Assembly: GCF_024267675.1 (NCBI RefSeq)
Contig: NZ_JALDYX010000015.1
Span: forward strand, 1 to 64,000
Direction: 5' to 3'
Length of the DNA: 64,000 nt
DNA from: Marinobacterium sedimentorum
GTDB lineage: Bacteria; Pseudomonadota; Gammaproteobacteria; Pseudomonadales; Balneatricaceae
A program made the translations under genes and the position numbers. Positions 1 through 8,153 of this stretch are shown here, one piece after another (the stretch's first letter is position 1; the number at the start of each line of letters is the position of its first letter). The notes under the pieces are model-generated. The model was not told the origin of the DNA and did not search any database. It saw nothing but the letters and a program-made list of their open reading frames with translations.

Positions 1-50
1 ACCGCCCTTTCACGGCGGTAACAGGGGTTCGAACCCCCTATGGGACGCCA
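1..50 (+). tRNA. tRNA-Glu (anticodon TTC), 3' part only
   Basis: The window opens inside a tRNA. The anticodon stem CCGCC/GGCGG encloses the loop CTTTCAC, whose central bases are TTC. It is followed by the T arm with GGTTCGAACC and by an acceptor end finishing in CCA at 48-50. The order and sequence match bacterial tRNA-Glu. The D arm and 5' acceptor strand lie before the window. No T-rich terminator follows directly. Confidence 0.95.
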
Positions 51-112
51 TTTCAAGCAGATTTCACTTTTGAGTCGCCTCAGCCTTATTCTTTCCTATA
101 CTATTGATCGGC

Positions 113-148
113 TTGACAGGAATATCAGAGTTGTCAGGAATATCAGGG
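113..148 (+). repeat. Two 18-bp tandem repeats in a 5' leader
   Basis: TTGACAGGAATATCAGAG at 113-130 is followed immediately by TTGTCAGGAATATCAGGG at 131-148, with two mismatches. A good -10 hexamer TATACT lies at 97-102, so the repeats would fall in the early transcribed leader, 14 bases before the GTG of the next gene. They could be an operator for a dimeric regulator or an RNA element; the sequence alone does not decide. Confidence 0.7.
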
Positions 149-162
149 GGTAGCAAGGGATT

Positions 163-591
163 GTGGGATATTTTCTGCGTTATGGGGTGCTGGCACTCGT
201 GCTTGGCATATTGCCGGCGCAAAGCCTGTGGTCCCAAGTTGTGATTGCCCATCCGGGGGTTCAGACCGACTCCCTCAGCCCAGCCTATCTTTTTTCGCTC
301 TTCTCCCTGCGCAATCGCCACTGGCCCCAGGGGCAGCCCGTCTCACTGATCGTATTTCAGGATCAGCATCCCGCCCACGTTAACTTCGTCAAGCAGGATC
401 TGGGTGTATTTCCCTATCAGCTGCGCAGCATCTGGGACCGGTATATTTTTTCAGGCGCCGTGCAGGCACCCAGGGTCGTCGACAGTGCTGAAGAGATGCT
501 CTATTGGGTAAGTCATACCGAGGGCGGGATTGGCTACCTTGAATCTGCGGTTGGCGATATTGCGGGGGTACGCGTCATTGAAATCAAATAG
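163..591 (+). CDS. PstS-like periplasmic substrate-binding domain protein
   Basis: A 142-residue exported protein. The N terminus has a short basic start, a hydrophobic run (about residues 9-19) and a probable cleavage near residue 25. The rest resembles the small stand-alone members of the phosphate ABC transporter binding-protein fold: HPGVQTDSLS, a basic-aromatic NRHWPQGQP stretch, and a late GGIGYLE segment. It is about half the length of true PstS, and no pstCAB genes are nearby, so uptake of phosphate is not supported. The start is GTG with AAGGG just upstream. Its last 14 bases overlap the likely TTG start of the following barrel gene, and a sensor with GGDEF/EAL domains follows, so the three are probably cotranscribed and may act together in sensing an extracellular ligand (inference). 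Confidence 0.7.
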   Translation: MGYFLRYGVLALVLGILPAQSLWSQVVIAHPGVQTDSLSPAYLFSLFSLRNRHWPQGQPVSLIVFQDQHPAHVNFVKQDLGVFPYQLRSIWDRYIFSGAVQAPRVVDSAEEMLYWVSHTEGGIGYLESAVGDIAGVRVIEIK

Positions 592-1798
592 CCTGGCCTG
601 TCTGATGGGGGTAATGCTGCTTATTGCGGCTTGGGCGGTGCGAGCCGATGGCACGGCATCGCCAGCTAATTTGCGTATGAATGGCTTTGTCACCCAGGGT
701 TACTTTCTCACCGATCACAACAATATTTATGGCAGCAGTGAAGGCGGCAGCTTCGACTTTCATGAACTGGCGGTCAATGCATCCTGGCGACCTCGCTCAG
801 ACCTGTTGCTCGCCGGTCAGCTGATGTCCCGCCGTGCCGGCAAAGTCAATGACGGTTCACCGCAGGTGGATTATCTGCTGCTGGACTGGCGTCTACAGGA
901 CAGTCTCACGACCCAGAGCGGTCTGCGCCTGGGGCGGCTAAAGGTGCCCTATGGCTTTTACAATGACACCCGGGATGTGGCCTTTACGCGGCCTTCGATT
1001 CTGCTGGCCCAGGAAATTTATTACGACATGTCCCGTGATATTGCGTTGTCCGTTGATGGCGCAGGTTTCTATCGTCAGGGGATGGCGGCTGGCTTCAACC
1101 TGGACCTGGACCTGGTGATGGGGGTTCCCAAGCAGGATGTAGCGGTCGAATACCCCTATCTCGGGGGGGATATGCCCGGCGAGTTTGATTCAGGCAGGGC
1201 TCTGATTGGTCGTCTGATACTGTCGGACCCGCAGGAGCGCTGGCGTGCCGGGGTCTCGTTGCTGAGCTTTGATCTGGATTATGAGGCTTTTGATGATCCG
1301 GTTCCCGTGCTCCTGCCGGGGGATGGACAGCTGCACGTGGATATTGCCGTGCTGTCCGGGCAGACGCGATATCAGCGCTGGCTCTTTACCGCCGAGTACA
1401 TGTTGCAGCATATCGACTGGAGCGAGCTGGGTGGGGTTGTGGCGCTCAAGCCAGAGGTCGACCTGGAAGCCTACTACCTGCAGGCTCAGTATCATTTTTC
1501 CTCGCAATGGGACCTTATCCTGCGATATGGCGAAGCCTATCTTGATCGTGACGACCGCAGCGGCCAGGCTTACCAGGCGCGGCTCGCTGAGCTGGGTATC
1601 CCTTCGCAGTCTGCAGTGCGCTACGCCAGGGATTTGACCCTGGGGGTTGGCTGGCAGCCGTCGCCTGCCTGGCTGCTGCGGGCTGAATGGCACCGTGTGC
1701 GGGGTGACCTCTGGCTGCCTGGACAGGACAATCCGGACAGTCTGCAGCTGGAACGCAACTGGAATCTGTTTGCGCTCCAAGCCACCTACCGGTTTTAG
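578..1798 (+). CDS. Outer-membrane beta-barrel (porin-like) protein
   Basis: About 406 residues. I chose the TTG at 578 because it gives a clean signal peptide (MKSNSLACLMGVMLLIAAWA, then VRADG) and has GGGGGT about 8 bases upstream; the frame is open further 5' to 530. The mature chain is rich in alternating hydrophobic strands with aromatic girdles (FVTQGYFL, RLGRLKVPYGFYNDTRD, LILRYGEAYLDRD) and ends in a C-terminal Phe (ATYRF), the usual outer-membrane insertion signal. RLGRLKVPYGFYN resembles OprO/OprP-like and related porins, but no specific channel can be named. It overlaps the PstS-like gene upstream and is 8 bases from the GGDEF/EAL gene downstream. Confidence 0.75.
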   Translation: MKSNSLACLMGVMLLIAAWAVRADGTASPANLRMNGFVTQGYFLTDHNNIYGSSEGGSFDFHELAVNASWRPRSDLLLAGQLMSRRAGKVNDGSPQVDYLLLDWRLQDSLTTQSGLRLGRLKVPYGFYNDTRDVAFTRPSILLAQEIYYDMSRDIALSVDGAGFYRQGMAAGFNLDLDLVMGVPKQDVAVEYPYLGGDMPGEFDSGRALIGRLILSDPQERWRAGVSLLSFDLDYEAFDDPVPVLLPGDGQLHVDIAVLSGQTRYQRWLFTAEYMLQHIDWSELGGVVALKPEVDLEAYYLQAQYHFSSQWDLILRYGEAYLDRDDRSGQAYQARLAELGIPSQSAVRYARDLTLGVGWQPSPAWLLRAEWHRVRGDLWLPGQDNPDSLQLERNWNLFALQATYRF

Positions 1799-1806
1799 GA
1801 AGCGCT

Positions 1807-4659
1807 ATGAGTACCAGAGCGACCAGAAGCAGCACCTTCATCAGTCTTAAATGGAAACTGATGTTAATTCTGCTGATGACGCTGTCCCTGGTCTATGGTC
1901 TGGCTCAAGCCCTGTCCTATTCGCGCCAGCAGCGAGAGCTGGCGGCCGAGCTTAGTACGCGCAGTCAACAGCAGCTGGACATGCTCAATGCTACGGTGGA
2001 TACGAGCTACAGGCGTCTGCTGGACATTGCCCAGATCATGCTGCTGCCGTCAAGTGACGCCCTGGCTGCGCCGTCTGACCCCCCCTTTCCGCAACAGGTC
2101 TCGGACATGGACAGTCGCGCGGAGAACGTCCTGATGCTGGGGGTGGTGGATCTGGTGCAGCTGTATAGCGCCGATGGTCAGTTGCAGAGCGCCTGGGGGG
2201 AGTCGCTGGTTATCAAGCCAGAAGTAGTCCGCAGGGTGCTTGAGCTTGAACAGCCGCAACAGAGTATTTCATGCGAGCAAAATTGCCTGCGTTACCTGGC
2301 CATTCCGGTGATGTTCGGCGGCGGCACGACTGCGGTCATGCTGGTGGGCAGCCTGATGCATGATGTGGTGCTGGAGTACCATCGCCAGAGCACCGTGGAT
2401 ATCGGCCTGCTGCTGGTGCCCTCAGAACCCGATGGCTTGCCGCCGCGTCTGATGGCGCTTACCAACCGTGGCCGCTATGAGTCAATGCTCAGCCATATGA
2501 ACCTGATGGCGCAGCTGGAAAGCCCCGGCTCCAGCTTCAGGCTGACTGTGGATGGGCGCGAGCTGGAGCTGGTGTTATCACCTCTGGTTCAGGATCTGTC
2601 CGACAGCCGCGCCTACTGGCTGATTATCAGTGATATCACGGCACCGCTGGACGCCATGCAAAGCCGGCATCTGTTCGACATGAGCGTCGCGCTTAGCGGC
2701 ATTGTGCTGGCCCTGATCCTGTTGGCGCTGATGCTGCGTCGTCCGCTGGGCTATCTCGGGCGCCTGGCCGAACAGCTGCCACAACTGGCCAGGGTCGGCG
2801 GCCTGCGCAAGCAGGAGTTGCAGCAATTGCCGGTGGGATTCAGTTCTCGGGTCTTTAGTGACGAGCTGGATCTGCTGGCGGACAGCGCCTGCGAGCTGGC
2901 CAGCCGGCTGGATGAGCTGGAGGACGCCGTGGCTGACCATACGCTTCATCTGGAGCGGCGCAGCGCGGCACTGCAGCGCGAACGTGACTTTGTCTCCAGC
3001 CTGTTTGATACGGCGGAGGCCGTGATTCTGACGCAAAGTCGCGCAGGGGTTATTCAGTCCCTGAACCAGCATGGCAGTCGTCTGCTGGGGCTGGCCCTGC
3101 CGTTGCAGCCAGGGTATCGCTTCGATGATATAGGGCTGCTGGCAGAAAGCGATGATGCACAGGCGCAGCTGCAGGCGCTGTATCAGGGGCGCAGTCCGCG
3201 GTTGCAGCTGGACACACGCTTTGTGACCGACGACGGGCGCGAGCTGCACCTGTCTTGGCAGCATTCGCGGCTGCGTGACGCAGGCGATCGCGATGCCTAT
3301 ATTCTCTCCATCGGGCTGGACATGACCGAGCGGCGTCACGCCGAAAGTCGCCTCTACTGGCTTGCCAATCATGATCCGCTGACCCGCCTGCCCAACCGCC
3401 AACTATTTTTCGAAGCGCTGGTACAGAGGTTGAAGAGTGCGGCTCAATCCGGCCGGGAGCTGGCCATGCTCTGTTGTGACATTGACGATTTCAAGGGCGT
3501 TAATGACAGCCTTGGGCACCATGTGGGCGATCAGCTGCTCGAGGCTGTGGCGCTGCGCATCGGTGAAATTACCGCTGAAGAGCATCATCTGGCACGTCTG
3601 GGGGCAGATGAATTTGTACTCATGCTGGAGAGCGAGCGGGATATCGCGGCGGCGGCCACGCAGCTGGCCCAGCGCCTGATTAGTGCTTTTGTCGAGCCGT
3701 TTCGTCTTGGAGGGTACGAAATCTACAGTACCCTCTGTATTGGTATCAGTCTGTTCCCGGAGCACGGCCAGAATGCCAGCGATCTGGTTAAGAACGCGGA
3801 CCTGGCGATGATCGAGGCCAAGGAGCAGGGTGCTGGGCGCTACCGTGTCTACCACACGGCACAGGGCAGTGTTCGGGTAGAGCGCTTTACGCTGGCCAAT
3901 GAGTTGCGCCGGGCAACGGATAGGGGCGATTTTACCCTGCAGTATCAGCCCAAGGTGGATGCGCGCAGTGGCCTTGTCTGCGGTATGGAGGCGCTGGTGC
4001 GCTGGCAGCATCCCGAGTTTGGTGCCGTGTCACCGGGGCGCTTTATTCCGCTGGCCGAGGAAATGGGCCTCATTGTGCCGCTGGGGCGCTGGGTGTTGAA
4101 CGAGGCCTGCCGGCAGATGGCGCAGTGGCAGCACGACGGCATGATTCCGATTCGTCTGGGGGTGAATCTTGCCGGCCCACAAATAGCCCACGAGGGTCTG
4201 TTGCAGGAGGTGGACGATGCGCTGGCGCATTCCGGCCTGCCGCCGGCCCTGCTGGATCTTGAAATTACCGAAAGCTTCGTGATTCGCCAGCCGGAGCTGA
4301 CCATCAGCAAGCTGATTCAGTTGCGCGAACGCGGTATCAGCCTGTCTATGGATGATTTCGGTACCGGCTACTCGTCACTGAGTTACCTCAAGCGCTTGCC
4401 CATCAATACCCTGAAAATAGATCAGAGCTTTATACGCGACATCGGTAAGGACAGGGATGACGAGTCGATCGTCAAGGCGATTATCGTCATGTGCCGCAGC
4501 CTGGGCATTGGGGTGCTGGCCGAGGGCGTGGAAACTAGCGAGCAGCTCGACTTTCTGCTTAAGCACGGCTGTCATCACATCCAGGGGTATTACTACAGCC
4601 GCCCGCTGGATCCTGAGCCCCTGTGGGACTTTGTAAATCAGCACGGGAGTCCGGAATAG
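1807..4659 (+). CDS. Membrane sensor with PAS, GGDEF and EAL domains
   Basis: A 950-residue c-di-GMP enzyme. A first membrane segment lies near residues 16-36 and a second near 289-310, enclosing a periplasmic sensor domain of roughly 250 residues. A PAS-like segment follows (about 395-510), then the GGDEF domain from NHDPLTRLPNR (about 520) and the EAL domain. The GGDEF signature reads GADEF at residues 599-603, so cyclase activity may be reduced. The EAL domain looks complete: EALVRW at 728, DDFGTGYSSL, LKIDQSFI and EGVET are all present, which supports phosphodiesterase activity. Downstream in the same direction as the PstS-like protein and the barrel, it probably reads a periplasmic signal delivered by them (inference). 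Confidence 0.9.
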   Translation: MSTRATRSSTFISLKWKLMLILLMTLSLVYGLAQALSYSRQQRELAAELSTRSQQQLDMLNATVDTSYRRLLDIAQIMLLPSSDALAAPSDPPFPQQVSDMDSRAENVLMLGVVDLVQLYSADGQLQSAWGESLVIKPEVVRRVLELEQPQQSISCEQNCLRYLAIPVMFGGGTTAVMLVGSLMHDVVLEYHRQSTVDIGLLLVPSEPDGLPPRLMALTNRGRYESMLSHMNLMAQLESPGSSFRLTVDGRELELVLSPLVQDLSDSRAYWLIISDITAPLDAMQSRHLFDMSVALSGIVLALILLALMLRRPLGYLGRLAEQLPQLARVGGLRKQELQQLPVGFSSRVFSDELDLLADSACELASRLDELEDAVADHTLHLERRSAALQRERDFVSSLFDTAEAVILTQSRAGVIQSLNQHGSRLLGLALPLQPGYRFDDIGLLAESDDAQAQLQALYQGRSPRLQLDTRFVTDDGRELHLSWQHSRLRDAGDRDAYILSIGLDMTERRHAESRLYWLANHDPLTRLPNRQLFFEALVQRLKSAAQSGRELAMLCCDIDDFKGVNDSLGHHVGDQLLEAVALRIGEITAEEHHLARLGADEFVLMLESERDIAAAATQLAQRLISAFVEPFRLGGYEIYSTLCIGISLFPEHGQNASDLVKNADLAMIEAKEQGAGRYRVYHTAQGSVRVERFTLANELRRATDRGDFTLQYQPKVDARSGLVCGMEALVRWQHPEFGAVSPGRFIPLAEEMGLIVPLGRWVLNEACRQMAQWQHDGMIPIRLGVNLAGPQIAHEGLLQEVDDALAHSGLPPALLDLEITESFVIRQPELTISKLIQLRERGISLSMDDFGTGYSSLSYLKRLPINTLKIDQSFIRDIGKDRDDESIVKAIIVMCRSLGIGVLAEGVETSEQLDFLLKHGCHHIQGYYYSRPLDPEPLWDFVNQHGSPE

Positions 4660-4752
4660 GCGTCGCCGGGGGCATCGGGTGATGCCGGGATGTTTCACCA
4701 TGGGCCTCAGGCCAATACAGGCCCGCCAAACACCAGCACGTCCACCCGTGTA

Positions 4753-5448
4753 TCACGCGGGCTCAATGATCTCCCGGGCGGTCGGGATACCTGCAAAAAT
4801 GCTCGGCTTCAGCCAGCGCTCGATATTTTTGGTCAGATCGGAATGTCCGACCAGTTGCAGCTGTCCCTCGGCAACGGCCTTTTTGTAGCTGAGCTCACCC
4901 ATCCACAACTGGCACATGGTCTTCAGGCCAACGTTGAAATAGACATCCACCTCTTTACCGGGATCGTGAACACAGACATCGACATCCGCACCCTTCACGA
5001 CGATCCACCAGCAGGGGTGCTCCTTGACGTCTTCGAAATTGAATCGAATAACGGTTTCATTGCCGATCAGCTTGTCGGTACAGATGCTGCGTTGCAGATA
5101 AAGCATCAGCAGTTCGAGGTCATAATCGTCTTCGACAAGCTGATTGCGCGCCCAGCGCATGCCCCAGTGACCGACTTGTTCGATGACGGGCATCAGCTCC
5201 TTGCAGGCCTCGGTCGGGAAATACTCGTAGCCCCGCTGACCTGGAATGCGTCTGCGCACTATAAGTCCGGCTTCTTCGAGGCTTCCCAGGCGTTTGGTCA
5301 GCAGGCTCGGTGAGATCTGACAGAGCCCGCGCTGAAAGGCGTTGAACCGGGTCGAGCCCATCAGCAGTTCCCTTACCAGCAGCAGAGTCCAGCGTTCGCC
5401 CAGCACTTCCATGGCTTTGGCAATGGGGCAAAATTGGTAATAGCTCAT
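4753..5448 (-). CDS. HxlR-family transcriptional regulator with C-terminal extension
   Basis: 231 residues from the ATG at 5448, preceded by AAGAGG. An earlier in-frame start at 5496 would add 16 residues but lacks a good ribosome site. The N-terminal ~100 residues are a typical HxlR winged helix: CPIAKAMEVLGERWTLLLVR, then FNAFQRGLCQISPSLLTKRL and a wing with RRRIPGQRGYEYFPT. The remaining ~120 residues (GADVDVCVHDPGKEVDVYFN, LKTMCQLWMGEL) look like an SCP2/sterol-carrier-like effector domain, an arrangement known for longer HxlR proteins. It is divergent from the flavin reductase gene, which it probably controls. Confidence 0.85.
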   Translation of the reverse strand: MSYYQFCPIAKAMEVLGERWTLLLVRELLMGSTRFNAFQRGLCQISPSLLTKRLGSLEEAGLIVRRRIPGQRGYEYFPTEACKELMPVIEQVGHWGMRWARNQLVEDDYDLELLMLYLQRSICTDKLIGNETVIRFNFEDVKEHPCWWIVVKGADVDVCVHDPGKEVDVYFNVGLKTMCQLWMGELSYKKAVAEGQLQLVGHSDLTKNIERWLKPSIFAGIPTAREIIEPA

Positions 5449-5530
5449 GGTGTACCTCTTGCTATGTATTAGCCCTGCGGGCCAATAAGAAAGCATGTCA
5501 GGTCGTGTTTTCCGGAATTCACTATCGACA

Positions 5531-5545
5531 GTAGTTAGTTACTAC
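5531..5545. promoter_or_regulatory. Inverted repeat, candidate HxlR-type operator
   Basis: GTAGTTAGTTACTAC is a palindrome with 5-bp arms in the 199-bp divergent region between the HxlR-type regulator and the flavin reductase. A second CTGTAG lies 5 bases downstream. Its shape resembles operators described for the YodB branch of the HxlR family, which carry TACTA-type arms. Assignment is by position and shape only. Confidence 0.4.
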
Positions 5546-5647
5546 AAAAACTGTAGCTGGTTCCTGCTGTTTTTGAAGCATTATCAAAATCCCCGGTGGA
5601 TTAATCTGAACAGCATGAAAGCTACAGATTAAACCGGAGGCGCCATC

Positions 5648-6169
5648 ATGTGCAGAATAATAAAAAGTCATATCGATAGTACCGATTTACGCAAGACGCT
5701 CAGCACCTATCCAACCGGCGTATTGGTGGTAACGGCCACCGGCCTTGATAAGCAGCCCAGGGGCATGACCATCAATAGCCTGGTTTCAATCTCCCTTGAT
5801 CCACCGTTGCTGGGCTGGTGTCTTGATCTGAATGCCGCCAGCTTTGCCGATTTTGCCCATTGCCGCTTCTTCAGCCTGTCGGTGTTGAACCTGCGACAGG
5901 CTGCACTGGCAAAACGCTTCGCAACCCGCGGCCTGGACAAGTTTTCCGGCCTTGACTGTCGGCCGGGGCCTGAAGGCGGCGAGGACGCACCGCTGTTGAT
6001 CACCGATGCCTGCGCCTGGATTAGCTGCAAGCTTTACCGTTTTGTGCCCTTGGGCGATCACCTGATGCTGGTGGGTGAGGTGCTGCATGTCGAGATGGGC
6101 GATGCGCAGCCGCTGGTTTTCGCCGCCGGGCGCTTCACCAGGCTGGACGCTGAACAGCAGGTAGCCTGA
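5648..6169 (+). CDS. Flavin reductase family protein (HpaC/DIM6 type)
   Basis: 173 residues with a strong ribosome site (ACCGGAGG, 7 bases before ATG). It shows the split-barrel flavin reductase pattern: YPTGVLVVTA at 19-28, GMTINSLVSISLDPPLLGWCL for FMN binding, then FSLSVLN and a late GDHLMLVGEVL. Such enzymes use NAD(P)H to supply reduced FMN or FAD to a partner monooxygenase. The partner is probably the acyl-CoA-dehydrogenase-like protein encoded 123 bases downstream. Both are divergent from the HxlR regulator. Confidence 0.88.
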   Translation: MCRIIKSHIDSTDLRKTLSTYPTGVLVVTATGLDKQPRGMTINSLVSISLDPPLLGWCLDLNAASFADFAHCRFFSLSVLNLRQAALAKRFATRGLDKFSGLDCRPGPEGGEDAPLLITDACAWISCKLYRFVPLGDHLMLVGEVLHVEMGDAQPLVFAAGRFTRLDAEQQVA

Positions 6170-6241
6170 AGCCGGCCTGATAATCCGGCCGCTAGGTCAG
6201 CGAAACAGGAGCCCGGCGGCTGTTGTGTAATGAATACCTTT

Positions 6242-6258
6242 GACTGATGTGATCAGTC
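6242..6258. promoter_or_regulatory. Perfect 7-bp inverted repeat between reductase and monooxygenase genes
   Basis: GACTGAT-GTG-ATCAGTC sits 34 bases before the ATG of the next gene. It has no T-tract, so it is not a normal terminator. It could be an operator for a second promoter or an mRNA hairpin that adjusts the reductase to oxygenase ratio (inference). Confidence 0.4.
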
Positions 6259-6292
6259 CTGCAAAAGAAAAACAAATAGAGGAAATAACCCA

Positions 6293-7429
6293 ATGAAAAC
6301 AAGAGCACTTGACCCTCGTCTGGCTGAAGCACTGGAACGAATCGGTGAGCAGTTTGCGGAAAATGGTGAGGTGGCAGAGCAGGCCGAACGGTTTTCCCAG
6401 GAAAATTATGCGCTGTTGCAGCGGGAGAAAATATTTTCGGCACTGGTGCCCGAGACGCTTGGCGGGGGAGGTCACAGCTACCAGGATTTGTGCAGTTTCC
6501 TGAGGGAGCTGGCTGCACTGCATCCCTCCACGGCGCTGGCCTGCTCCATGCACCAGCACATAGTGGCGGCCAATCGCTACAACCACCTGAATGGCCGTCC
6601 GGGCCAGGCTGTGCTCGAAAAGGTGGCTGCCCGGGAGCTGGTGCTGGTCAGCACCGGGGCCGGGGACTGGCTGGCGTCGAACGGTCAGCTCGAGAAAATC
6701 CAGGACGGCTTTGTCTTCAATGGCGTCAAGCATTTTGCCAGCGGCTCGCCGGCCGGCGATGTGCTGGTGACGTCGGCGCCCTACGAGGATCCGGAACAGG
6801 GCTGGCAGGTATTGCATTTTCCGGTACCGCTGGGCGCCGAGGGGGTCAAGATGCTCGATAACTGGACACCGCTGGGCATGCGCGGTTCGGGTTCGAACAG
6901 CCTCAGCCTGGAAAATGTATTCATTCCCGAGGCCAGTATTGCGATGCGCCGTCCCCGGGGAGAATTCCACCTGATGTGGTGCGTGGTACTGCCGGTGGCG
7001 CTGCCACTGATCATGTCGGTGTACTACGGCACGGCCCGCGAGGCGGCGAAGCGCGCGCGAGATCTGTGCCGCACCAGCCTGGATCCGGTAACCCCCTATC
7101 TGCTAGGCGAGATGGAAAACGCACTGATCTGCGCCGAGATCGCACTGAACAGCATGATCGATATCGTTGACGAGTTCGGCTTCAGCGCGGATCTGGCAAC
7201 GGTCAATGAAATAGTCAAACGCAAAACCCTGGTTGCAGAGGCCTGCAAACGGGTGACCGCCAAGGCTCTGGAGGCCTGTGGCGGTCGGGGCTTCATGCGG
7301 GGCAAGGGTATCGAAAACCTGCTGCGAGATGTGATGGCATCCCATTTCCATCCGCTGCAGGAGAAGCGCCAGCACCTGTTTACCGGCTCACTGGCCATGG
7401 GACTGGAACCCCCCACCCAGGCGTTCTGA
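6293..7429 (+). CDS. Acyl-CoA-dehydrogenase-fold flavoprotein, probable FMNH2-dependent monooxygenase
   Basis: 378 residues, with AGAGGA upstream of ATG. It follows the acyl-CoA dehydrogenase fold: N-terminal helices, a middle sheet with GDWLASNGQ and FNGVKHFASGSP, the loop TPLGMRGSGSNSL, and a C-terminal helical bundle with ALEACGGRGFMRGKGIENLLRD. The C-terminal EKRQHLFTGSLAMGL and the adjacent flavin reductase resemble the DszC / p-hydroxyphenylacetate C2-type group, which oxygenate small aromatic or sulfur substrates, rather than beta-oxidation enzymes. The substrate cannot be told from the sequence. An ordinary acyl-CoA dehydrogenase remains possible. Confidence 0.8.
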   Translation: MKTRALDPRLAEALERIGEQFAENGEVAEQAERFSQENYALLQREKIFSALVPETLGGGGHSYQDLCSFLRELAALHPSTALACSMHQHIVAANRYNHLNGRPGQAVLEKVAARELVLVSTGAGDWLASNGQLEKIQDGFVFNGVKHFASGSPAGDVLVTSAPYEDPEQGWQVLHFPVPLGAEGVKMLDNWTPLGMRGSGSNSLSLENVFIPEASIAMRRPRGEFHLMWCVVLPVALPLIMSVYYGTAREAAKRARDLCRTSLDPVTPYLLGEMENALICAEIALNSMIDIVDEFGFSADLATVNEIVKRKTLVAEACKRVTAKALEACGGRGFMRGKGIENLLRDVMASHFHPLQEKRQHLFTGSLAMGLEPPTQAF

Positions 7430-7523
7430 AGTCTGGCTGGTCTGGCAGACGTCTGTATTTTGGCAGGGCGAGTGACCGGGTCATGAGTCCTGCACCTGAC
7501 ATACCCGCTACGGGGAGGCAGTT

Positions 7524-7700
7524 ATGAAGTTGCTTAAATCTGTTATCAAAAACTTGAAATCCTTGCATCAGTCCCGGAGTCGGGCTGGGCGTACGGCAGT
7601 AACGTCACTGGATCGGCATACACTGAAGGATATTGGTGTTGACCCCATGGCGCTCGAGCTTCAGCGCAACGAACGCCTGTGGCAGGAGCTGGCGTCATAA
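7524..7700 (+). CDS. DUF1127 (YjiS-like) small protein
   Basis: A 58-residue basic protein starting at ATG 7524, 6 bases after GGGGAGG. It has the DUF1127 layout: a positively charged N-terminal helix, then LDRHTLKDIGVDPMALE, which is the conserved segment of this family. Members of this family elsewhere act in RNA turnover and in phosphate and carbon metabolism; the function here is unknown. It stands alone downstream of the monooxygenase gene. Confidence 0.8.
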   Translation: MKLLKSVIKNLKSLHQSRSRAGRTAVTSLDRHTLKDIGVDPMALELQRNERLWQELAS

Positions 7701-8153
7701 GTCTGCAGTGCCAGGCCACGGCCCATGCTCCGGCGAGAGCAATGCCGGGGGCTTTCCTGAGCTTCCAGCCGGAGGGAGGGGCTCCTGCCGTTACCGGTCA
7801 GGGGGTTCAGGCGGGCGCATAGGGCCTGAGCTGCTGTATTTTCCCCCGCGGTGCCCTCTGATTGCCCTGCCTGATTCTTTACCGCCAGTGAGCCTGTCCA
7901 GACGCCACTTCCCGCCTGCCTGGTCTTGCAGAAGTGTCGGTATTATTCATGGCGGGATCTGTTGTTGCATCCGGGGTCTTTGGCGGCGACCGCTGGTGAA
8001 CTGGAGCATTCTAGATGATGCTTTAGAGCGCGTTCGTTTTTTCGCCAGCCAGGGCGCGCGACGGCGCCAGCTGGTGGGCCGCAATAGTGCTTTGCCTGTT
8101 TATTCGCCCTGCGGTGCTCTATTATCAGGGGCTTGTGAGCAGGGGGCTTGTAC
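7701..8153. other. Non-coding stretch, about 450 bp
   Basis: No convincing gene. A frame stays open across it from about 7633, but it overlaps DUF1127, lacks a ribosome site and has a composition (many Cys, Arg and Pro) typical of chance. A small imperfect CCGGC/GCCGG hairpin lies near 7730-7760. The promoter of the downstream permease is probably in the last 150 bp, which are less GC-rich around 8005-8045. Confidence 0.5.
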
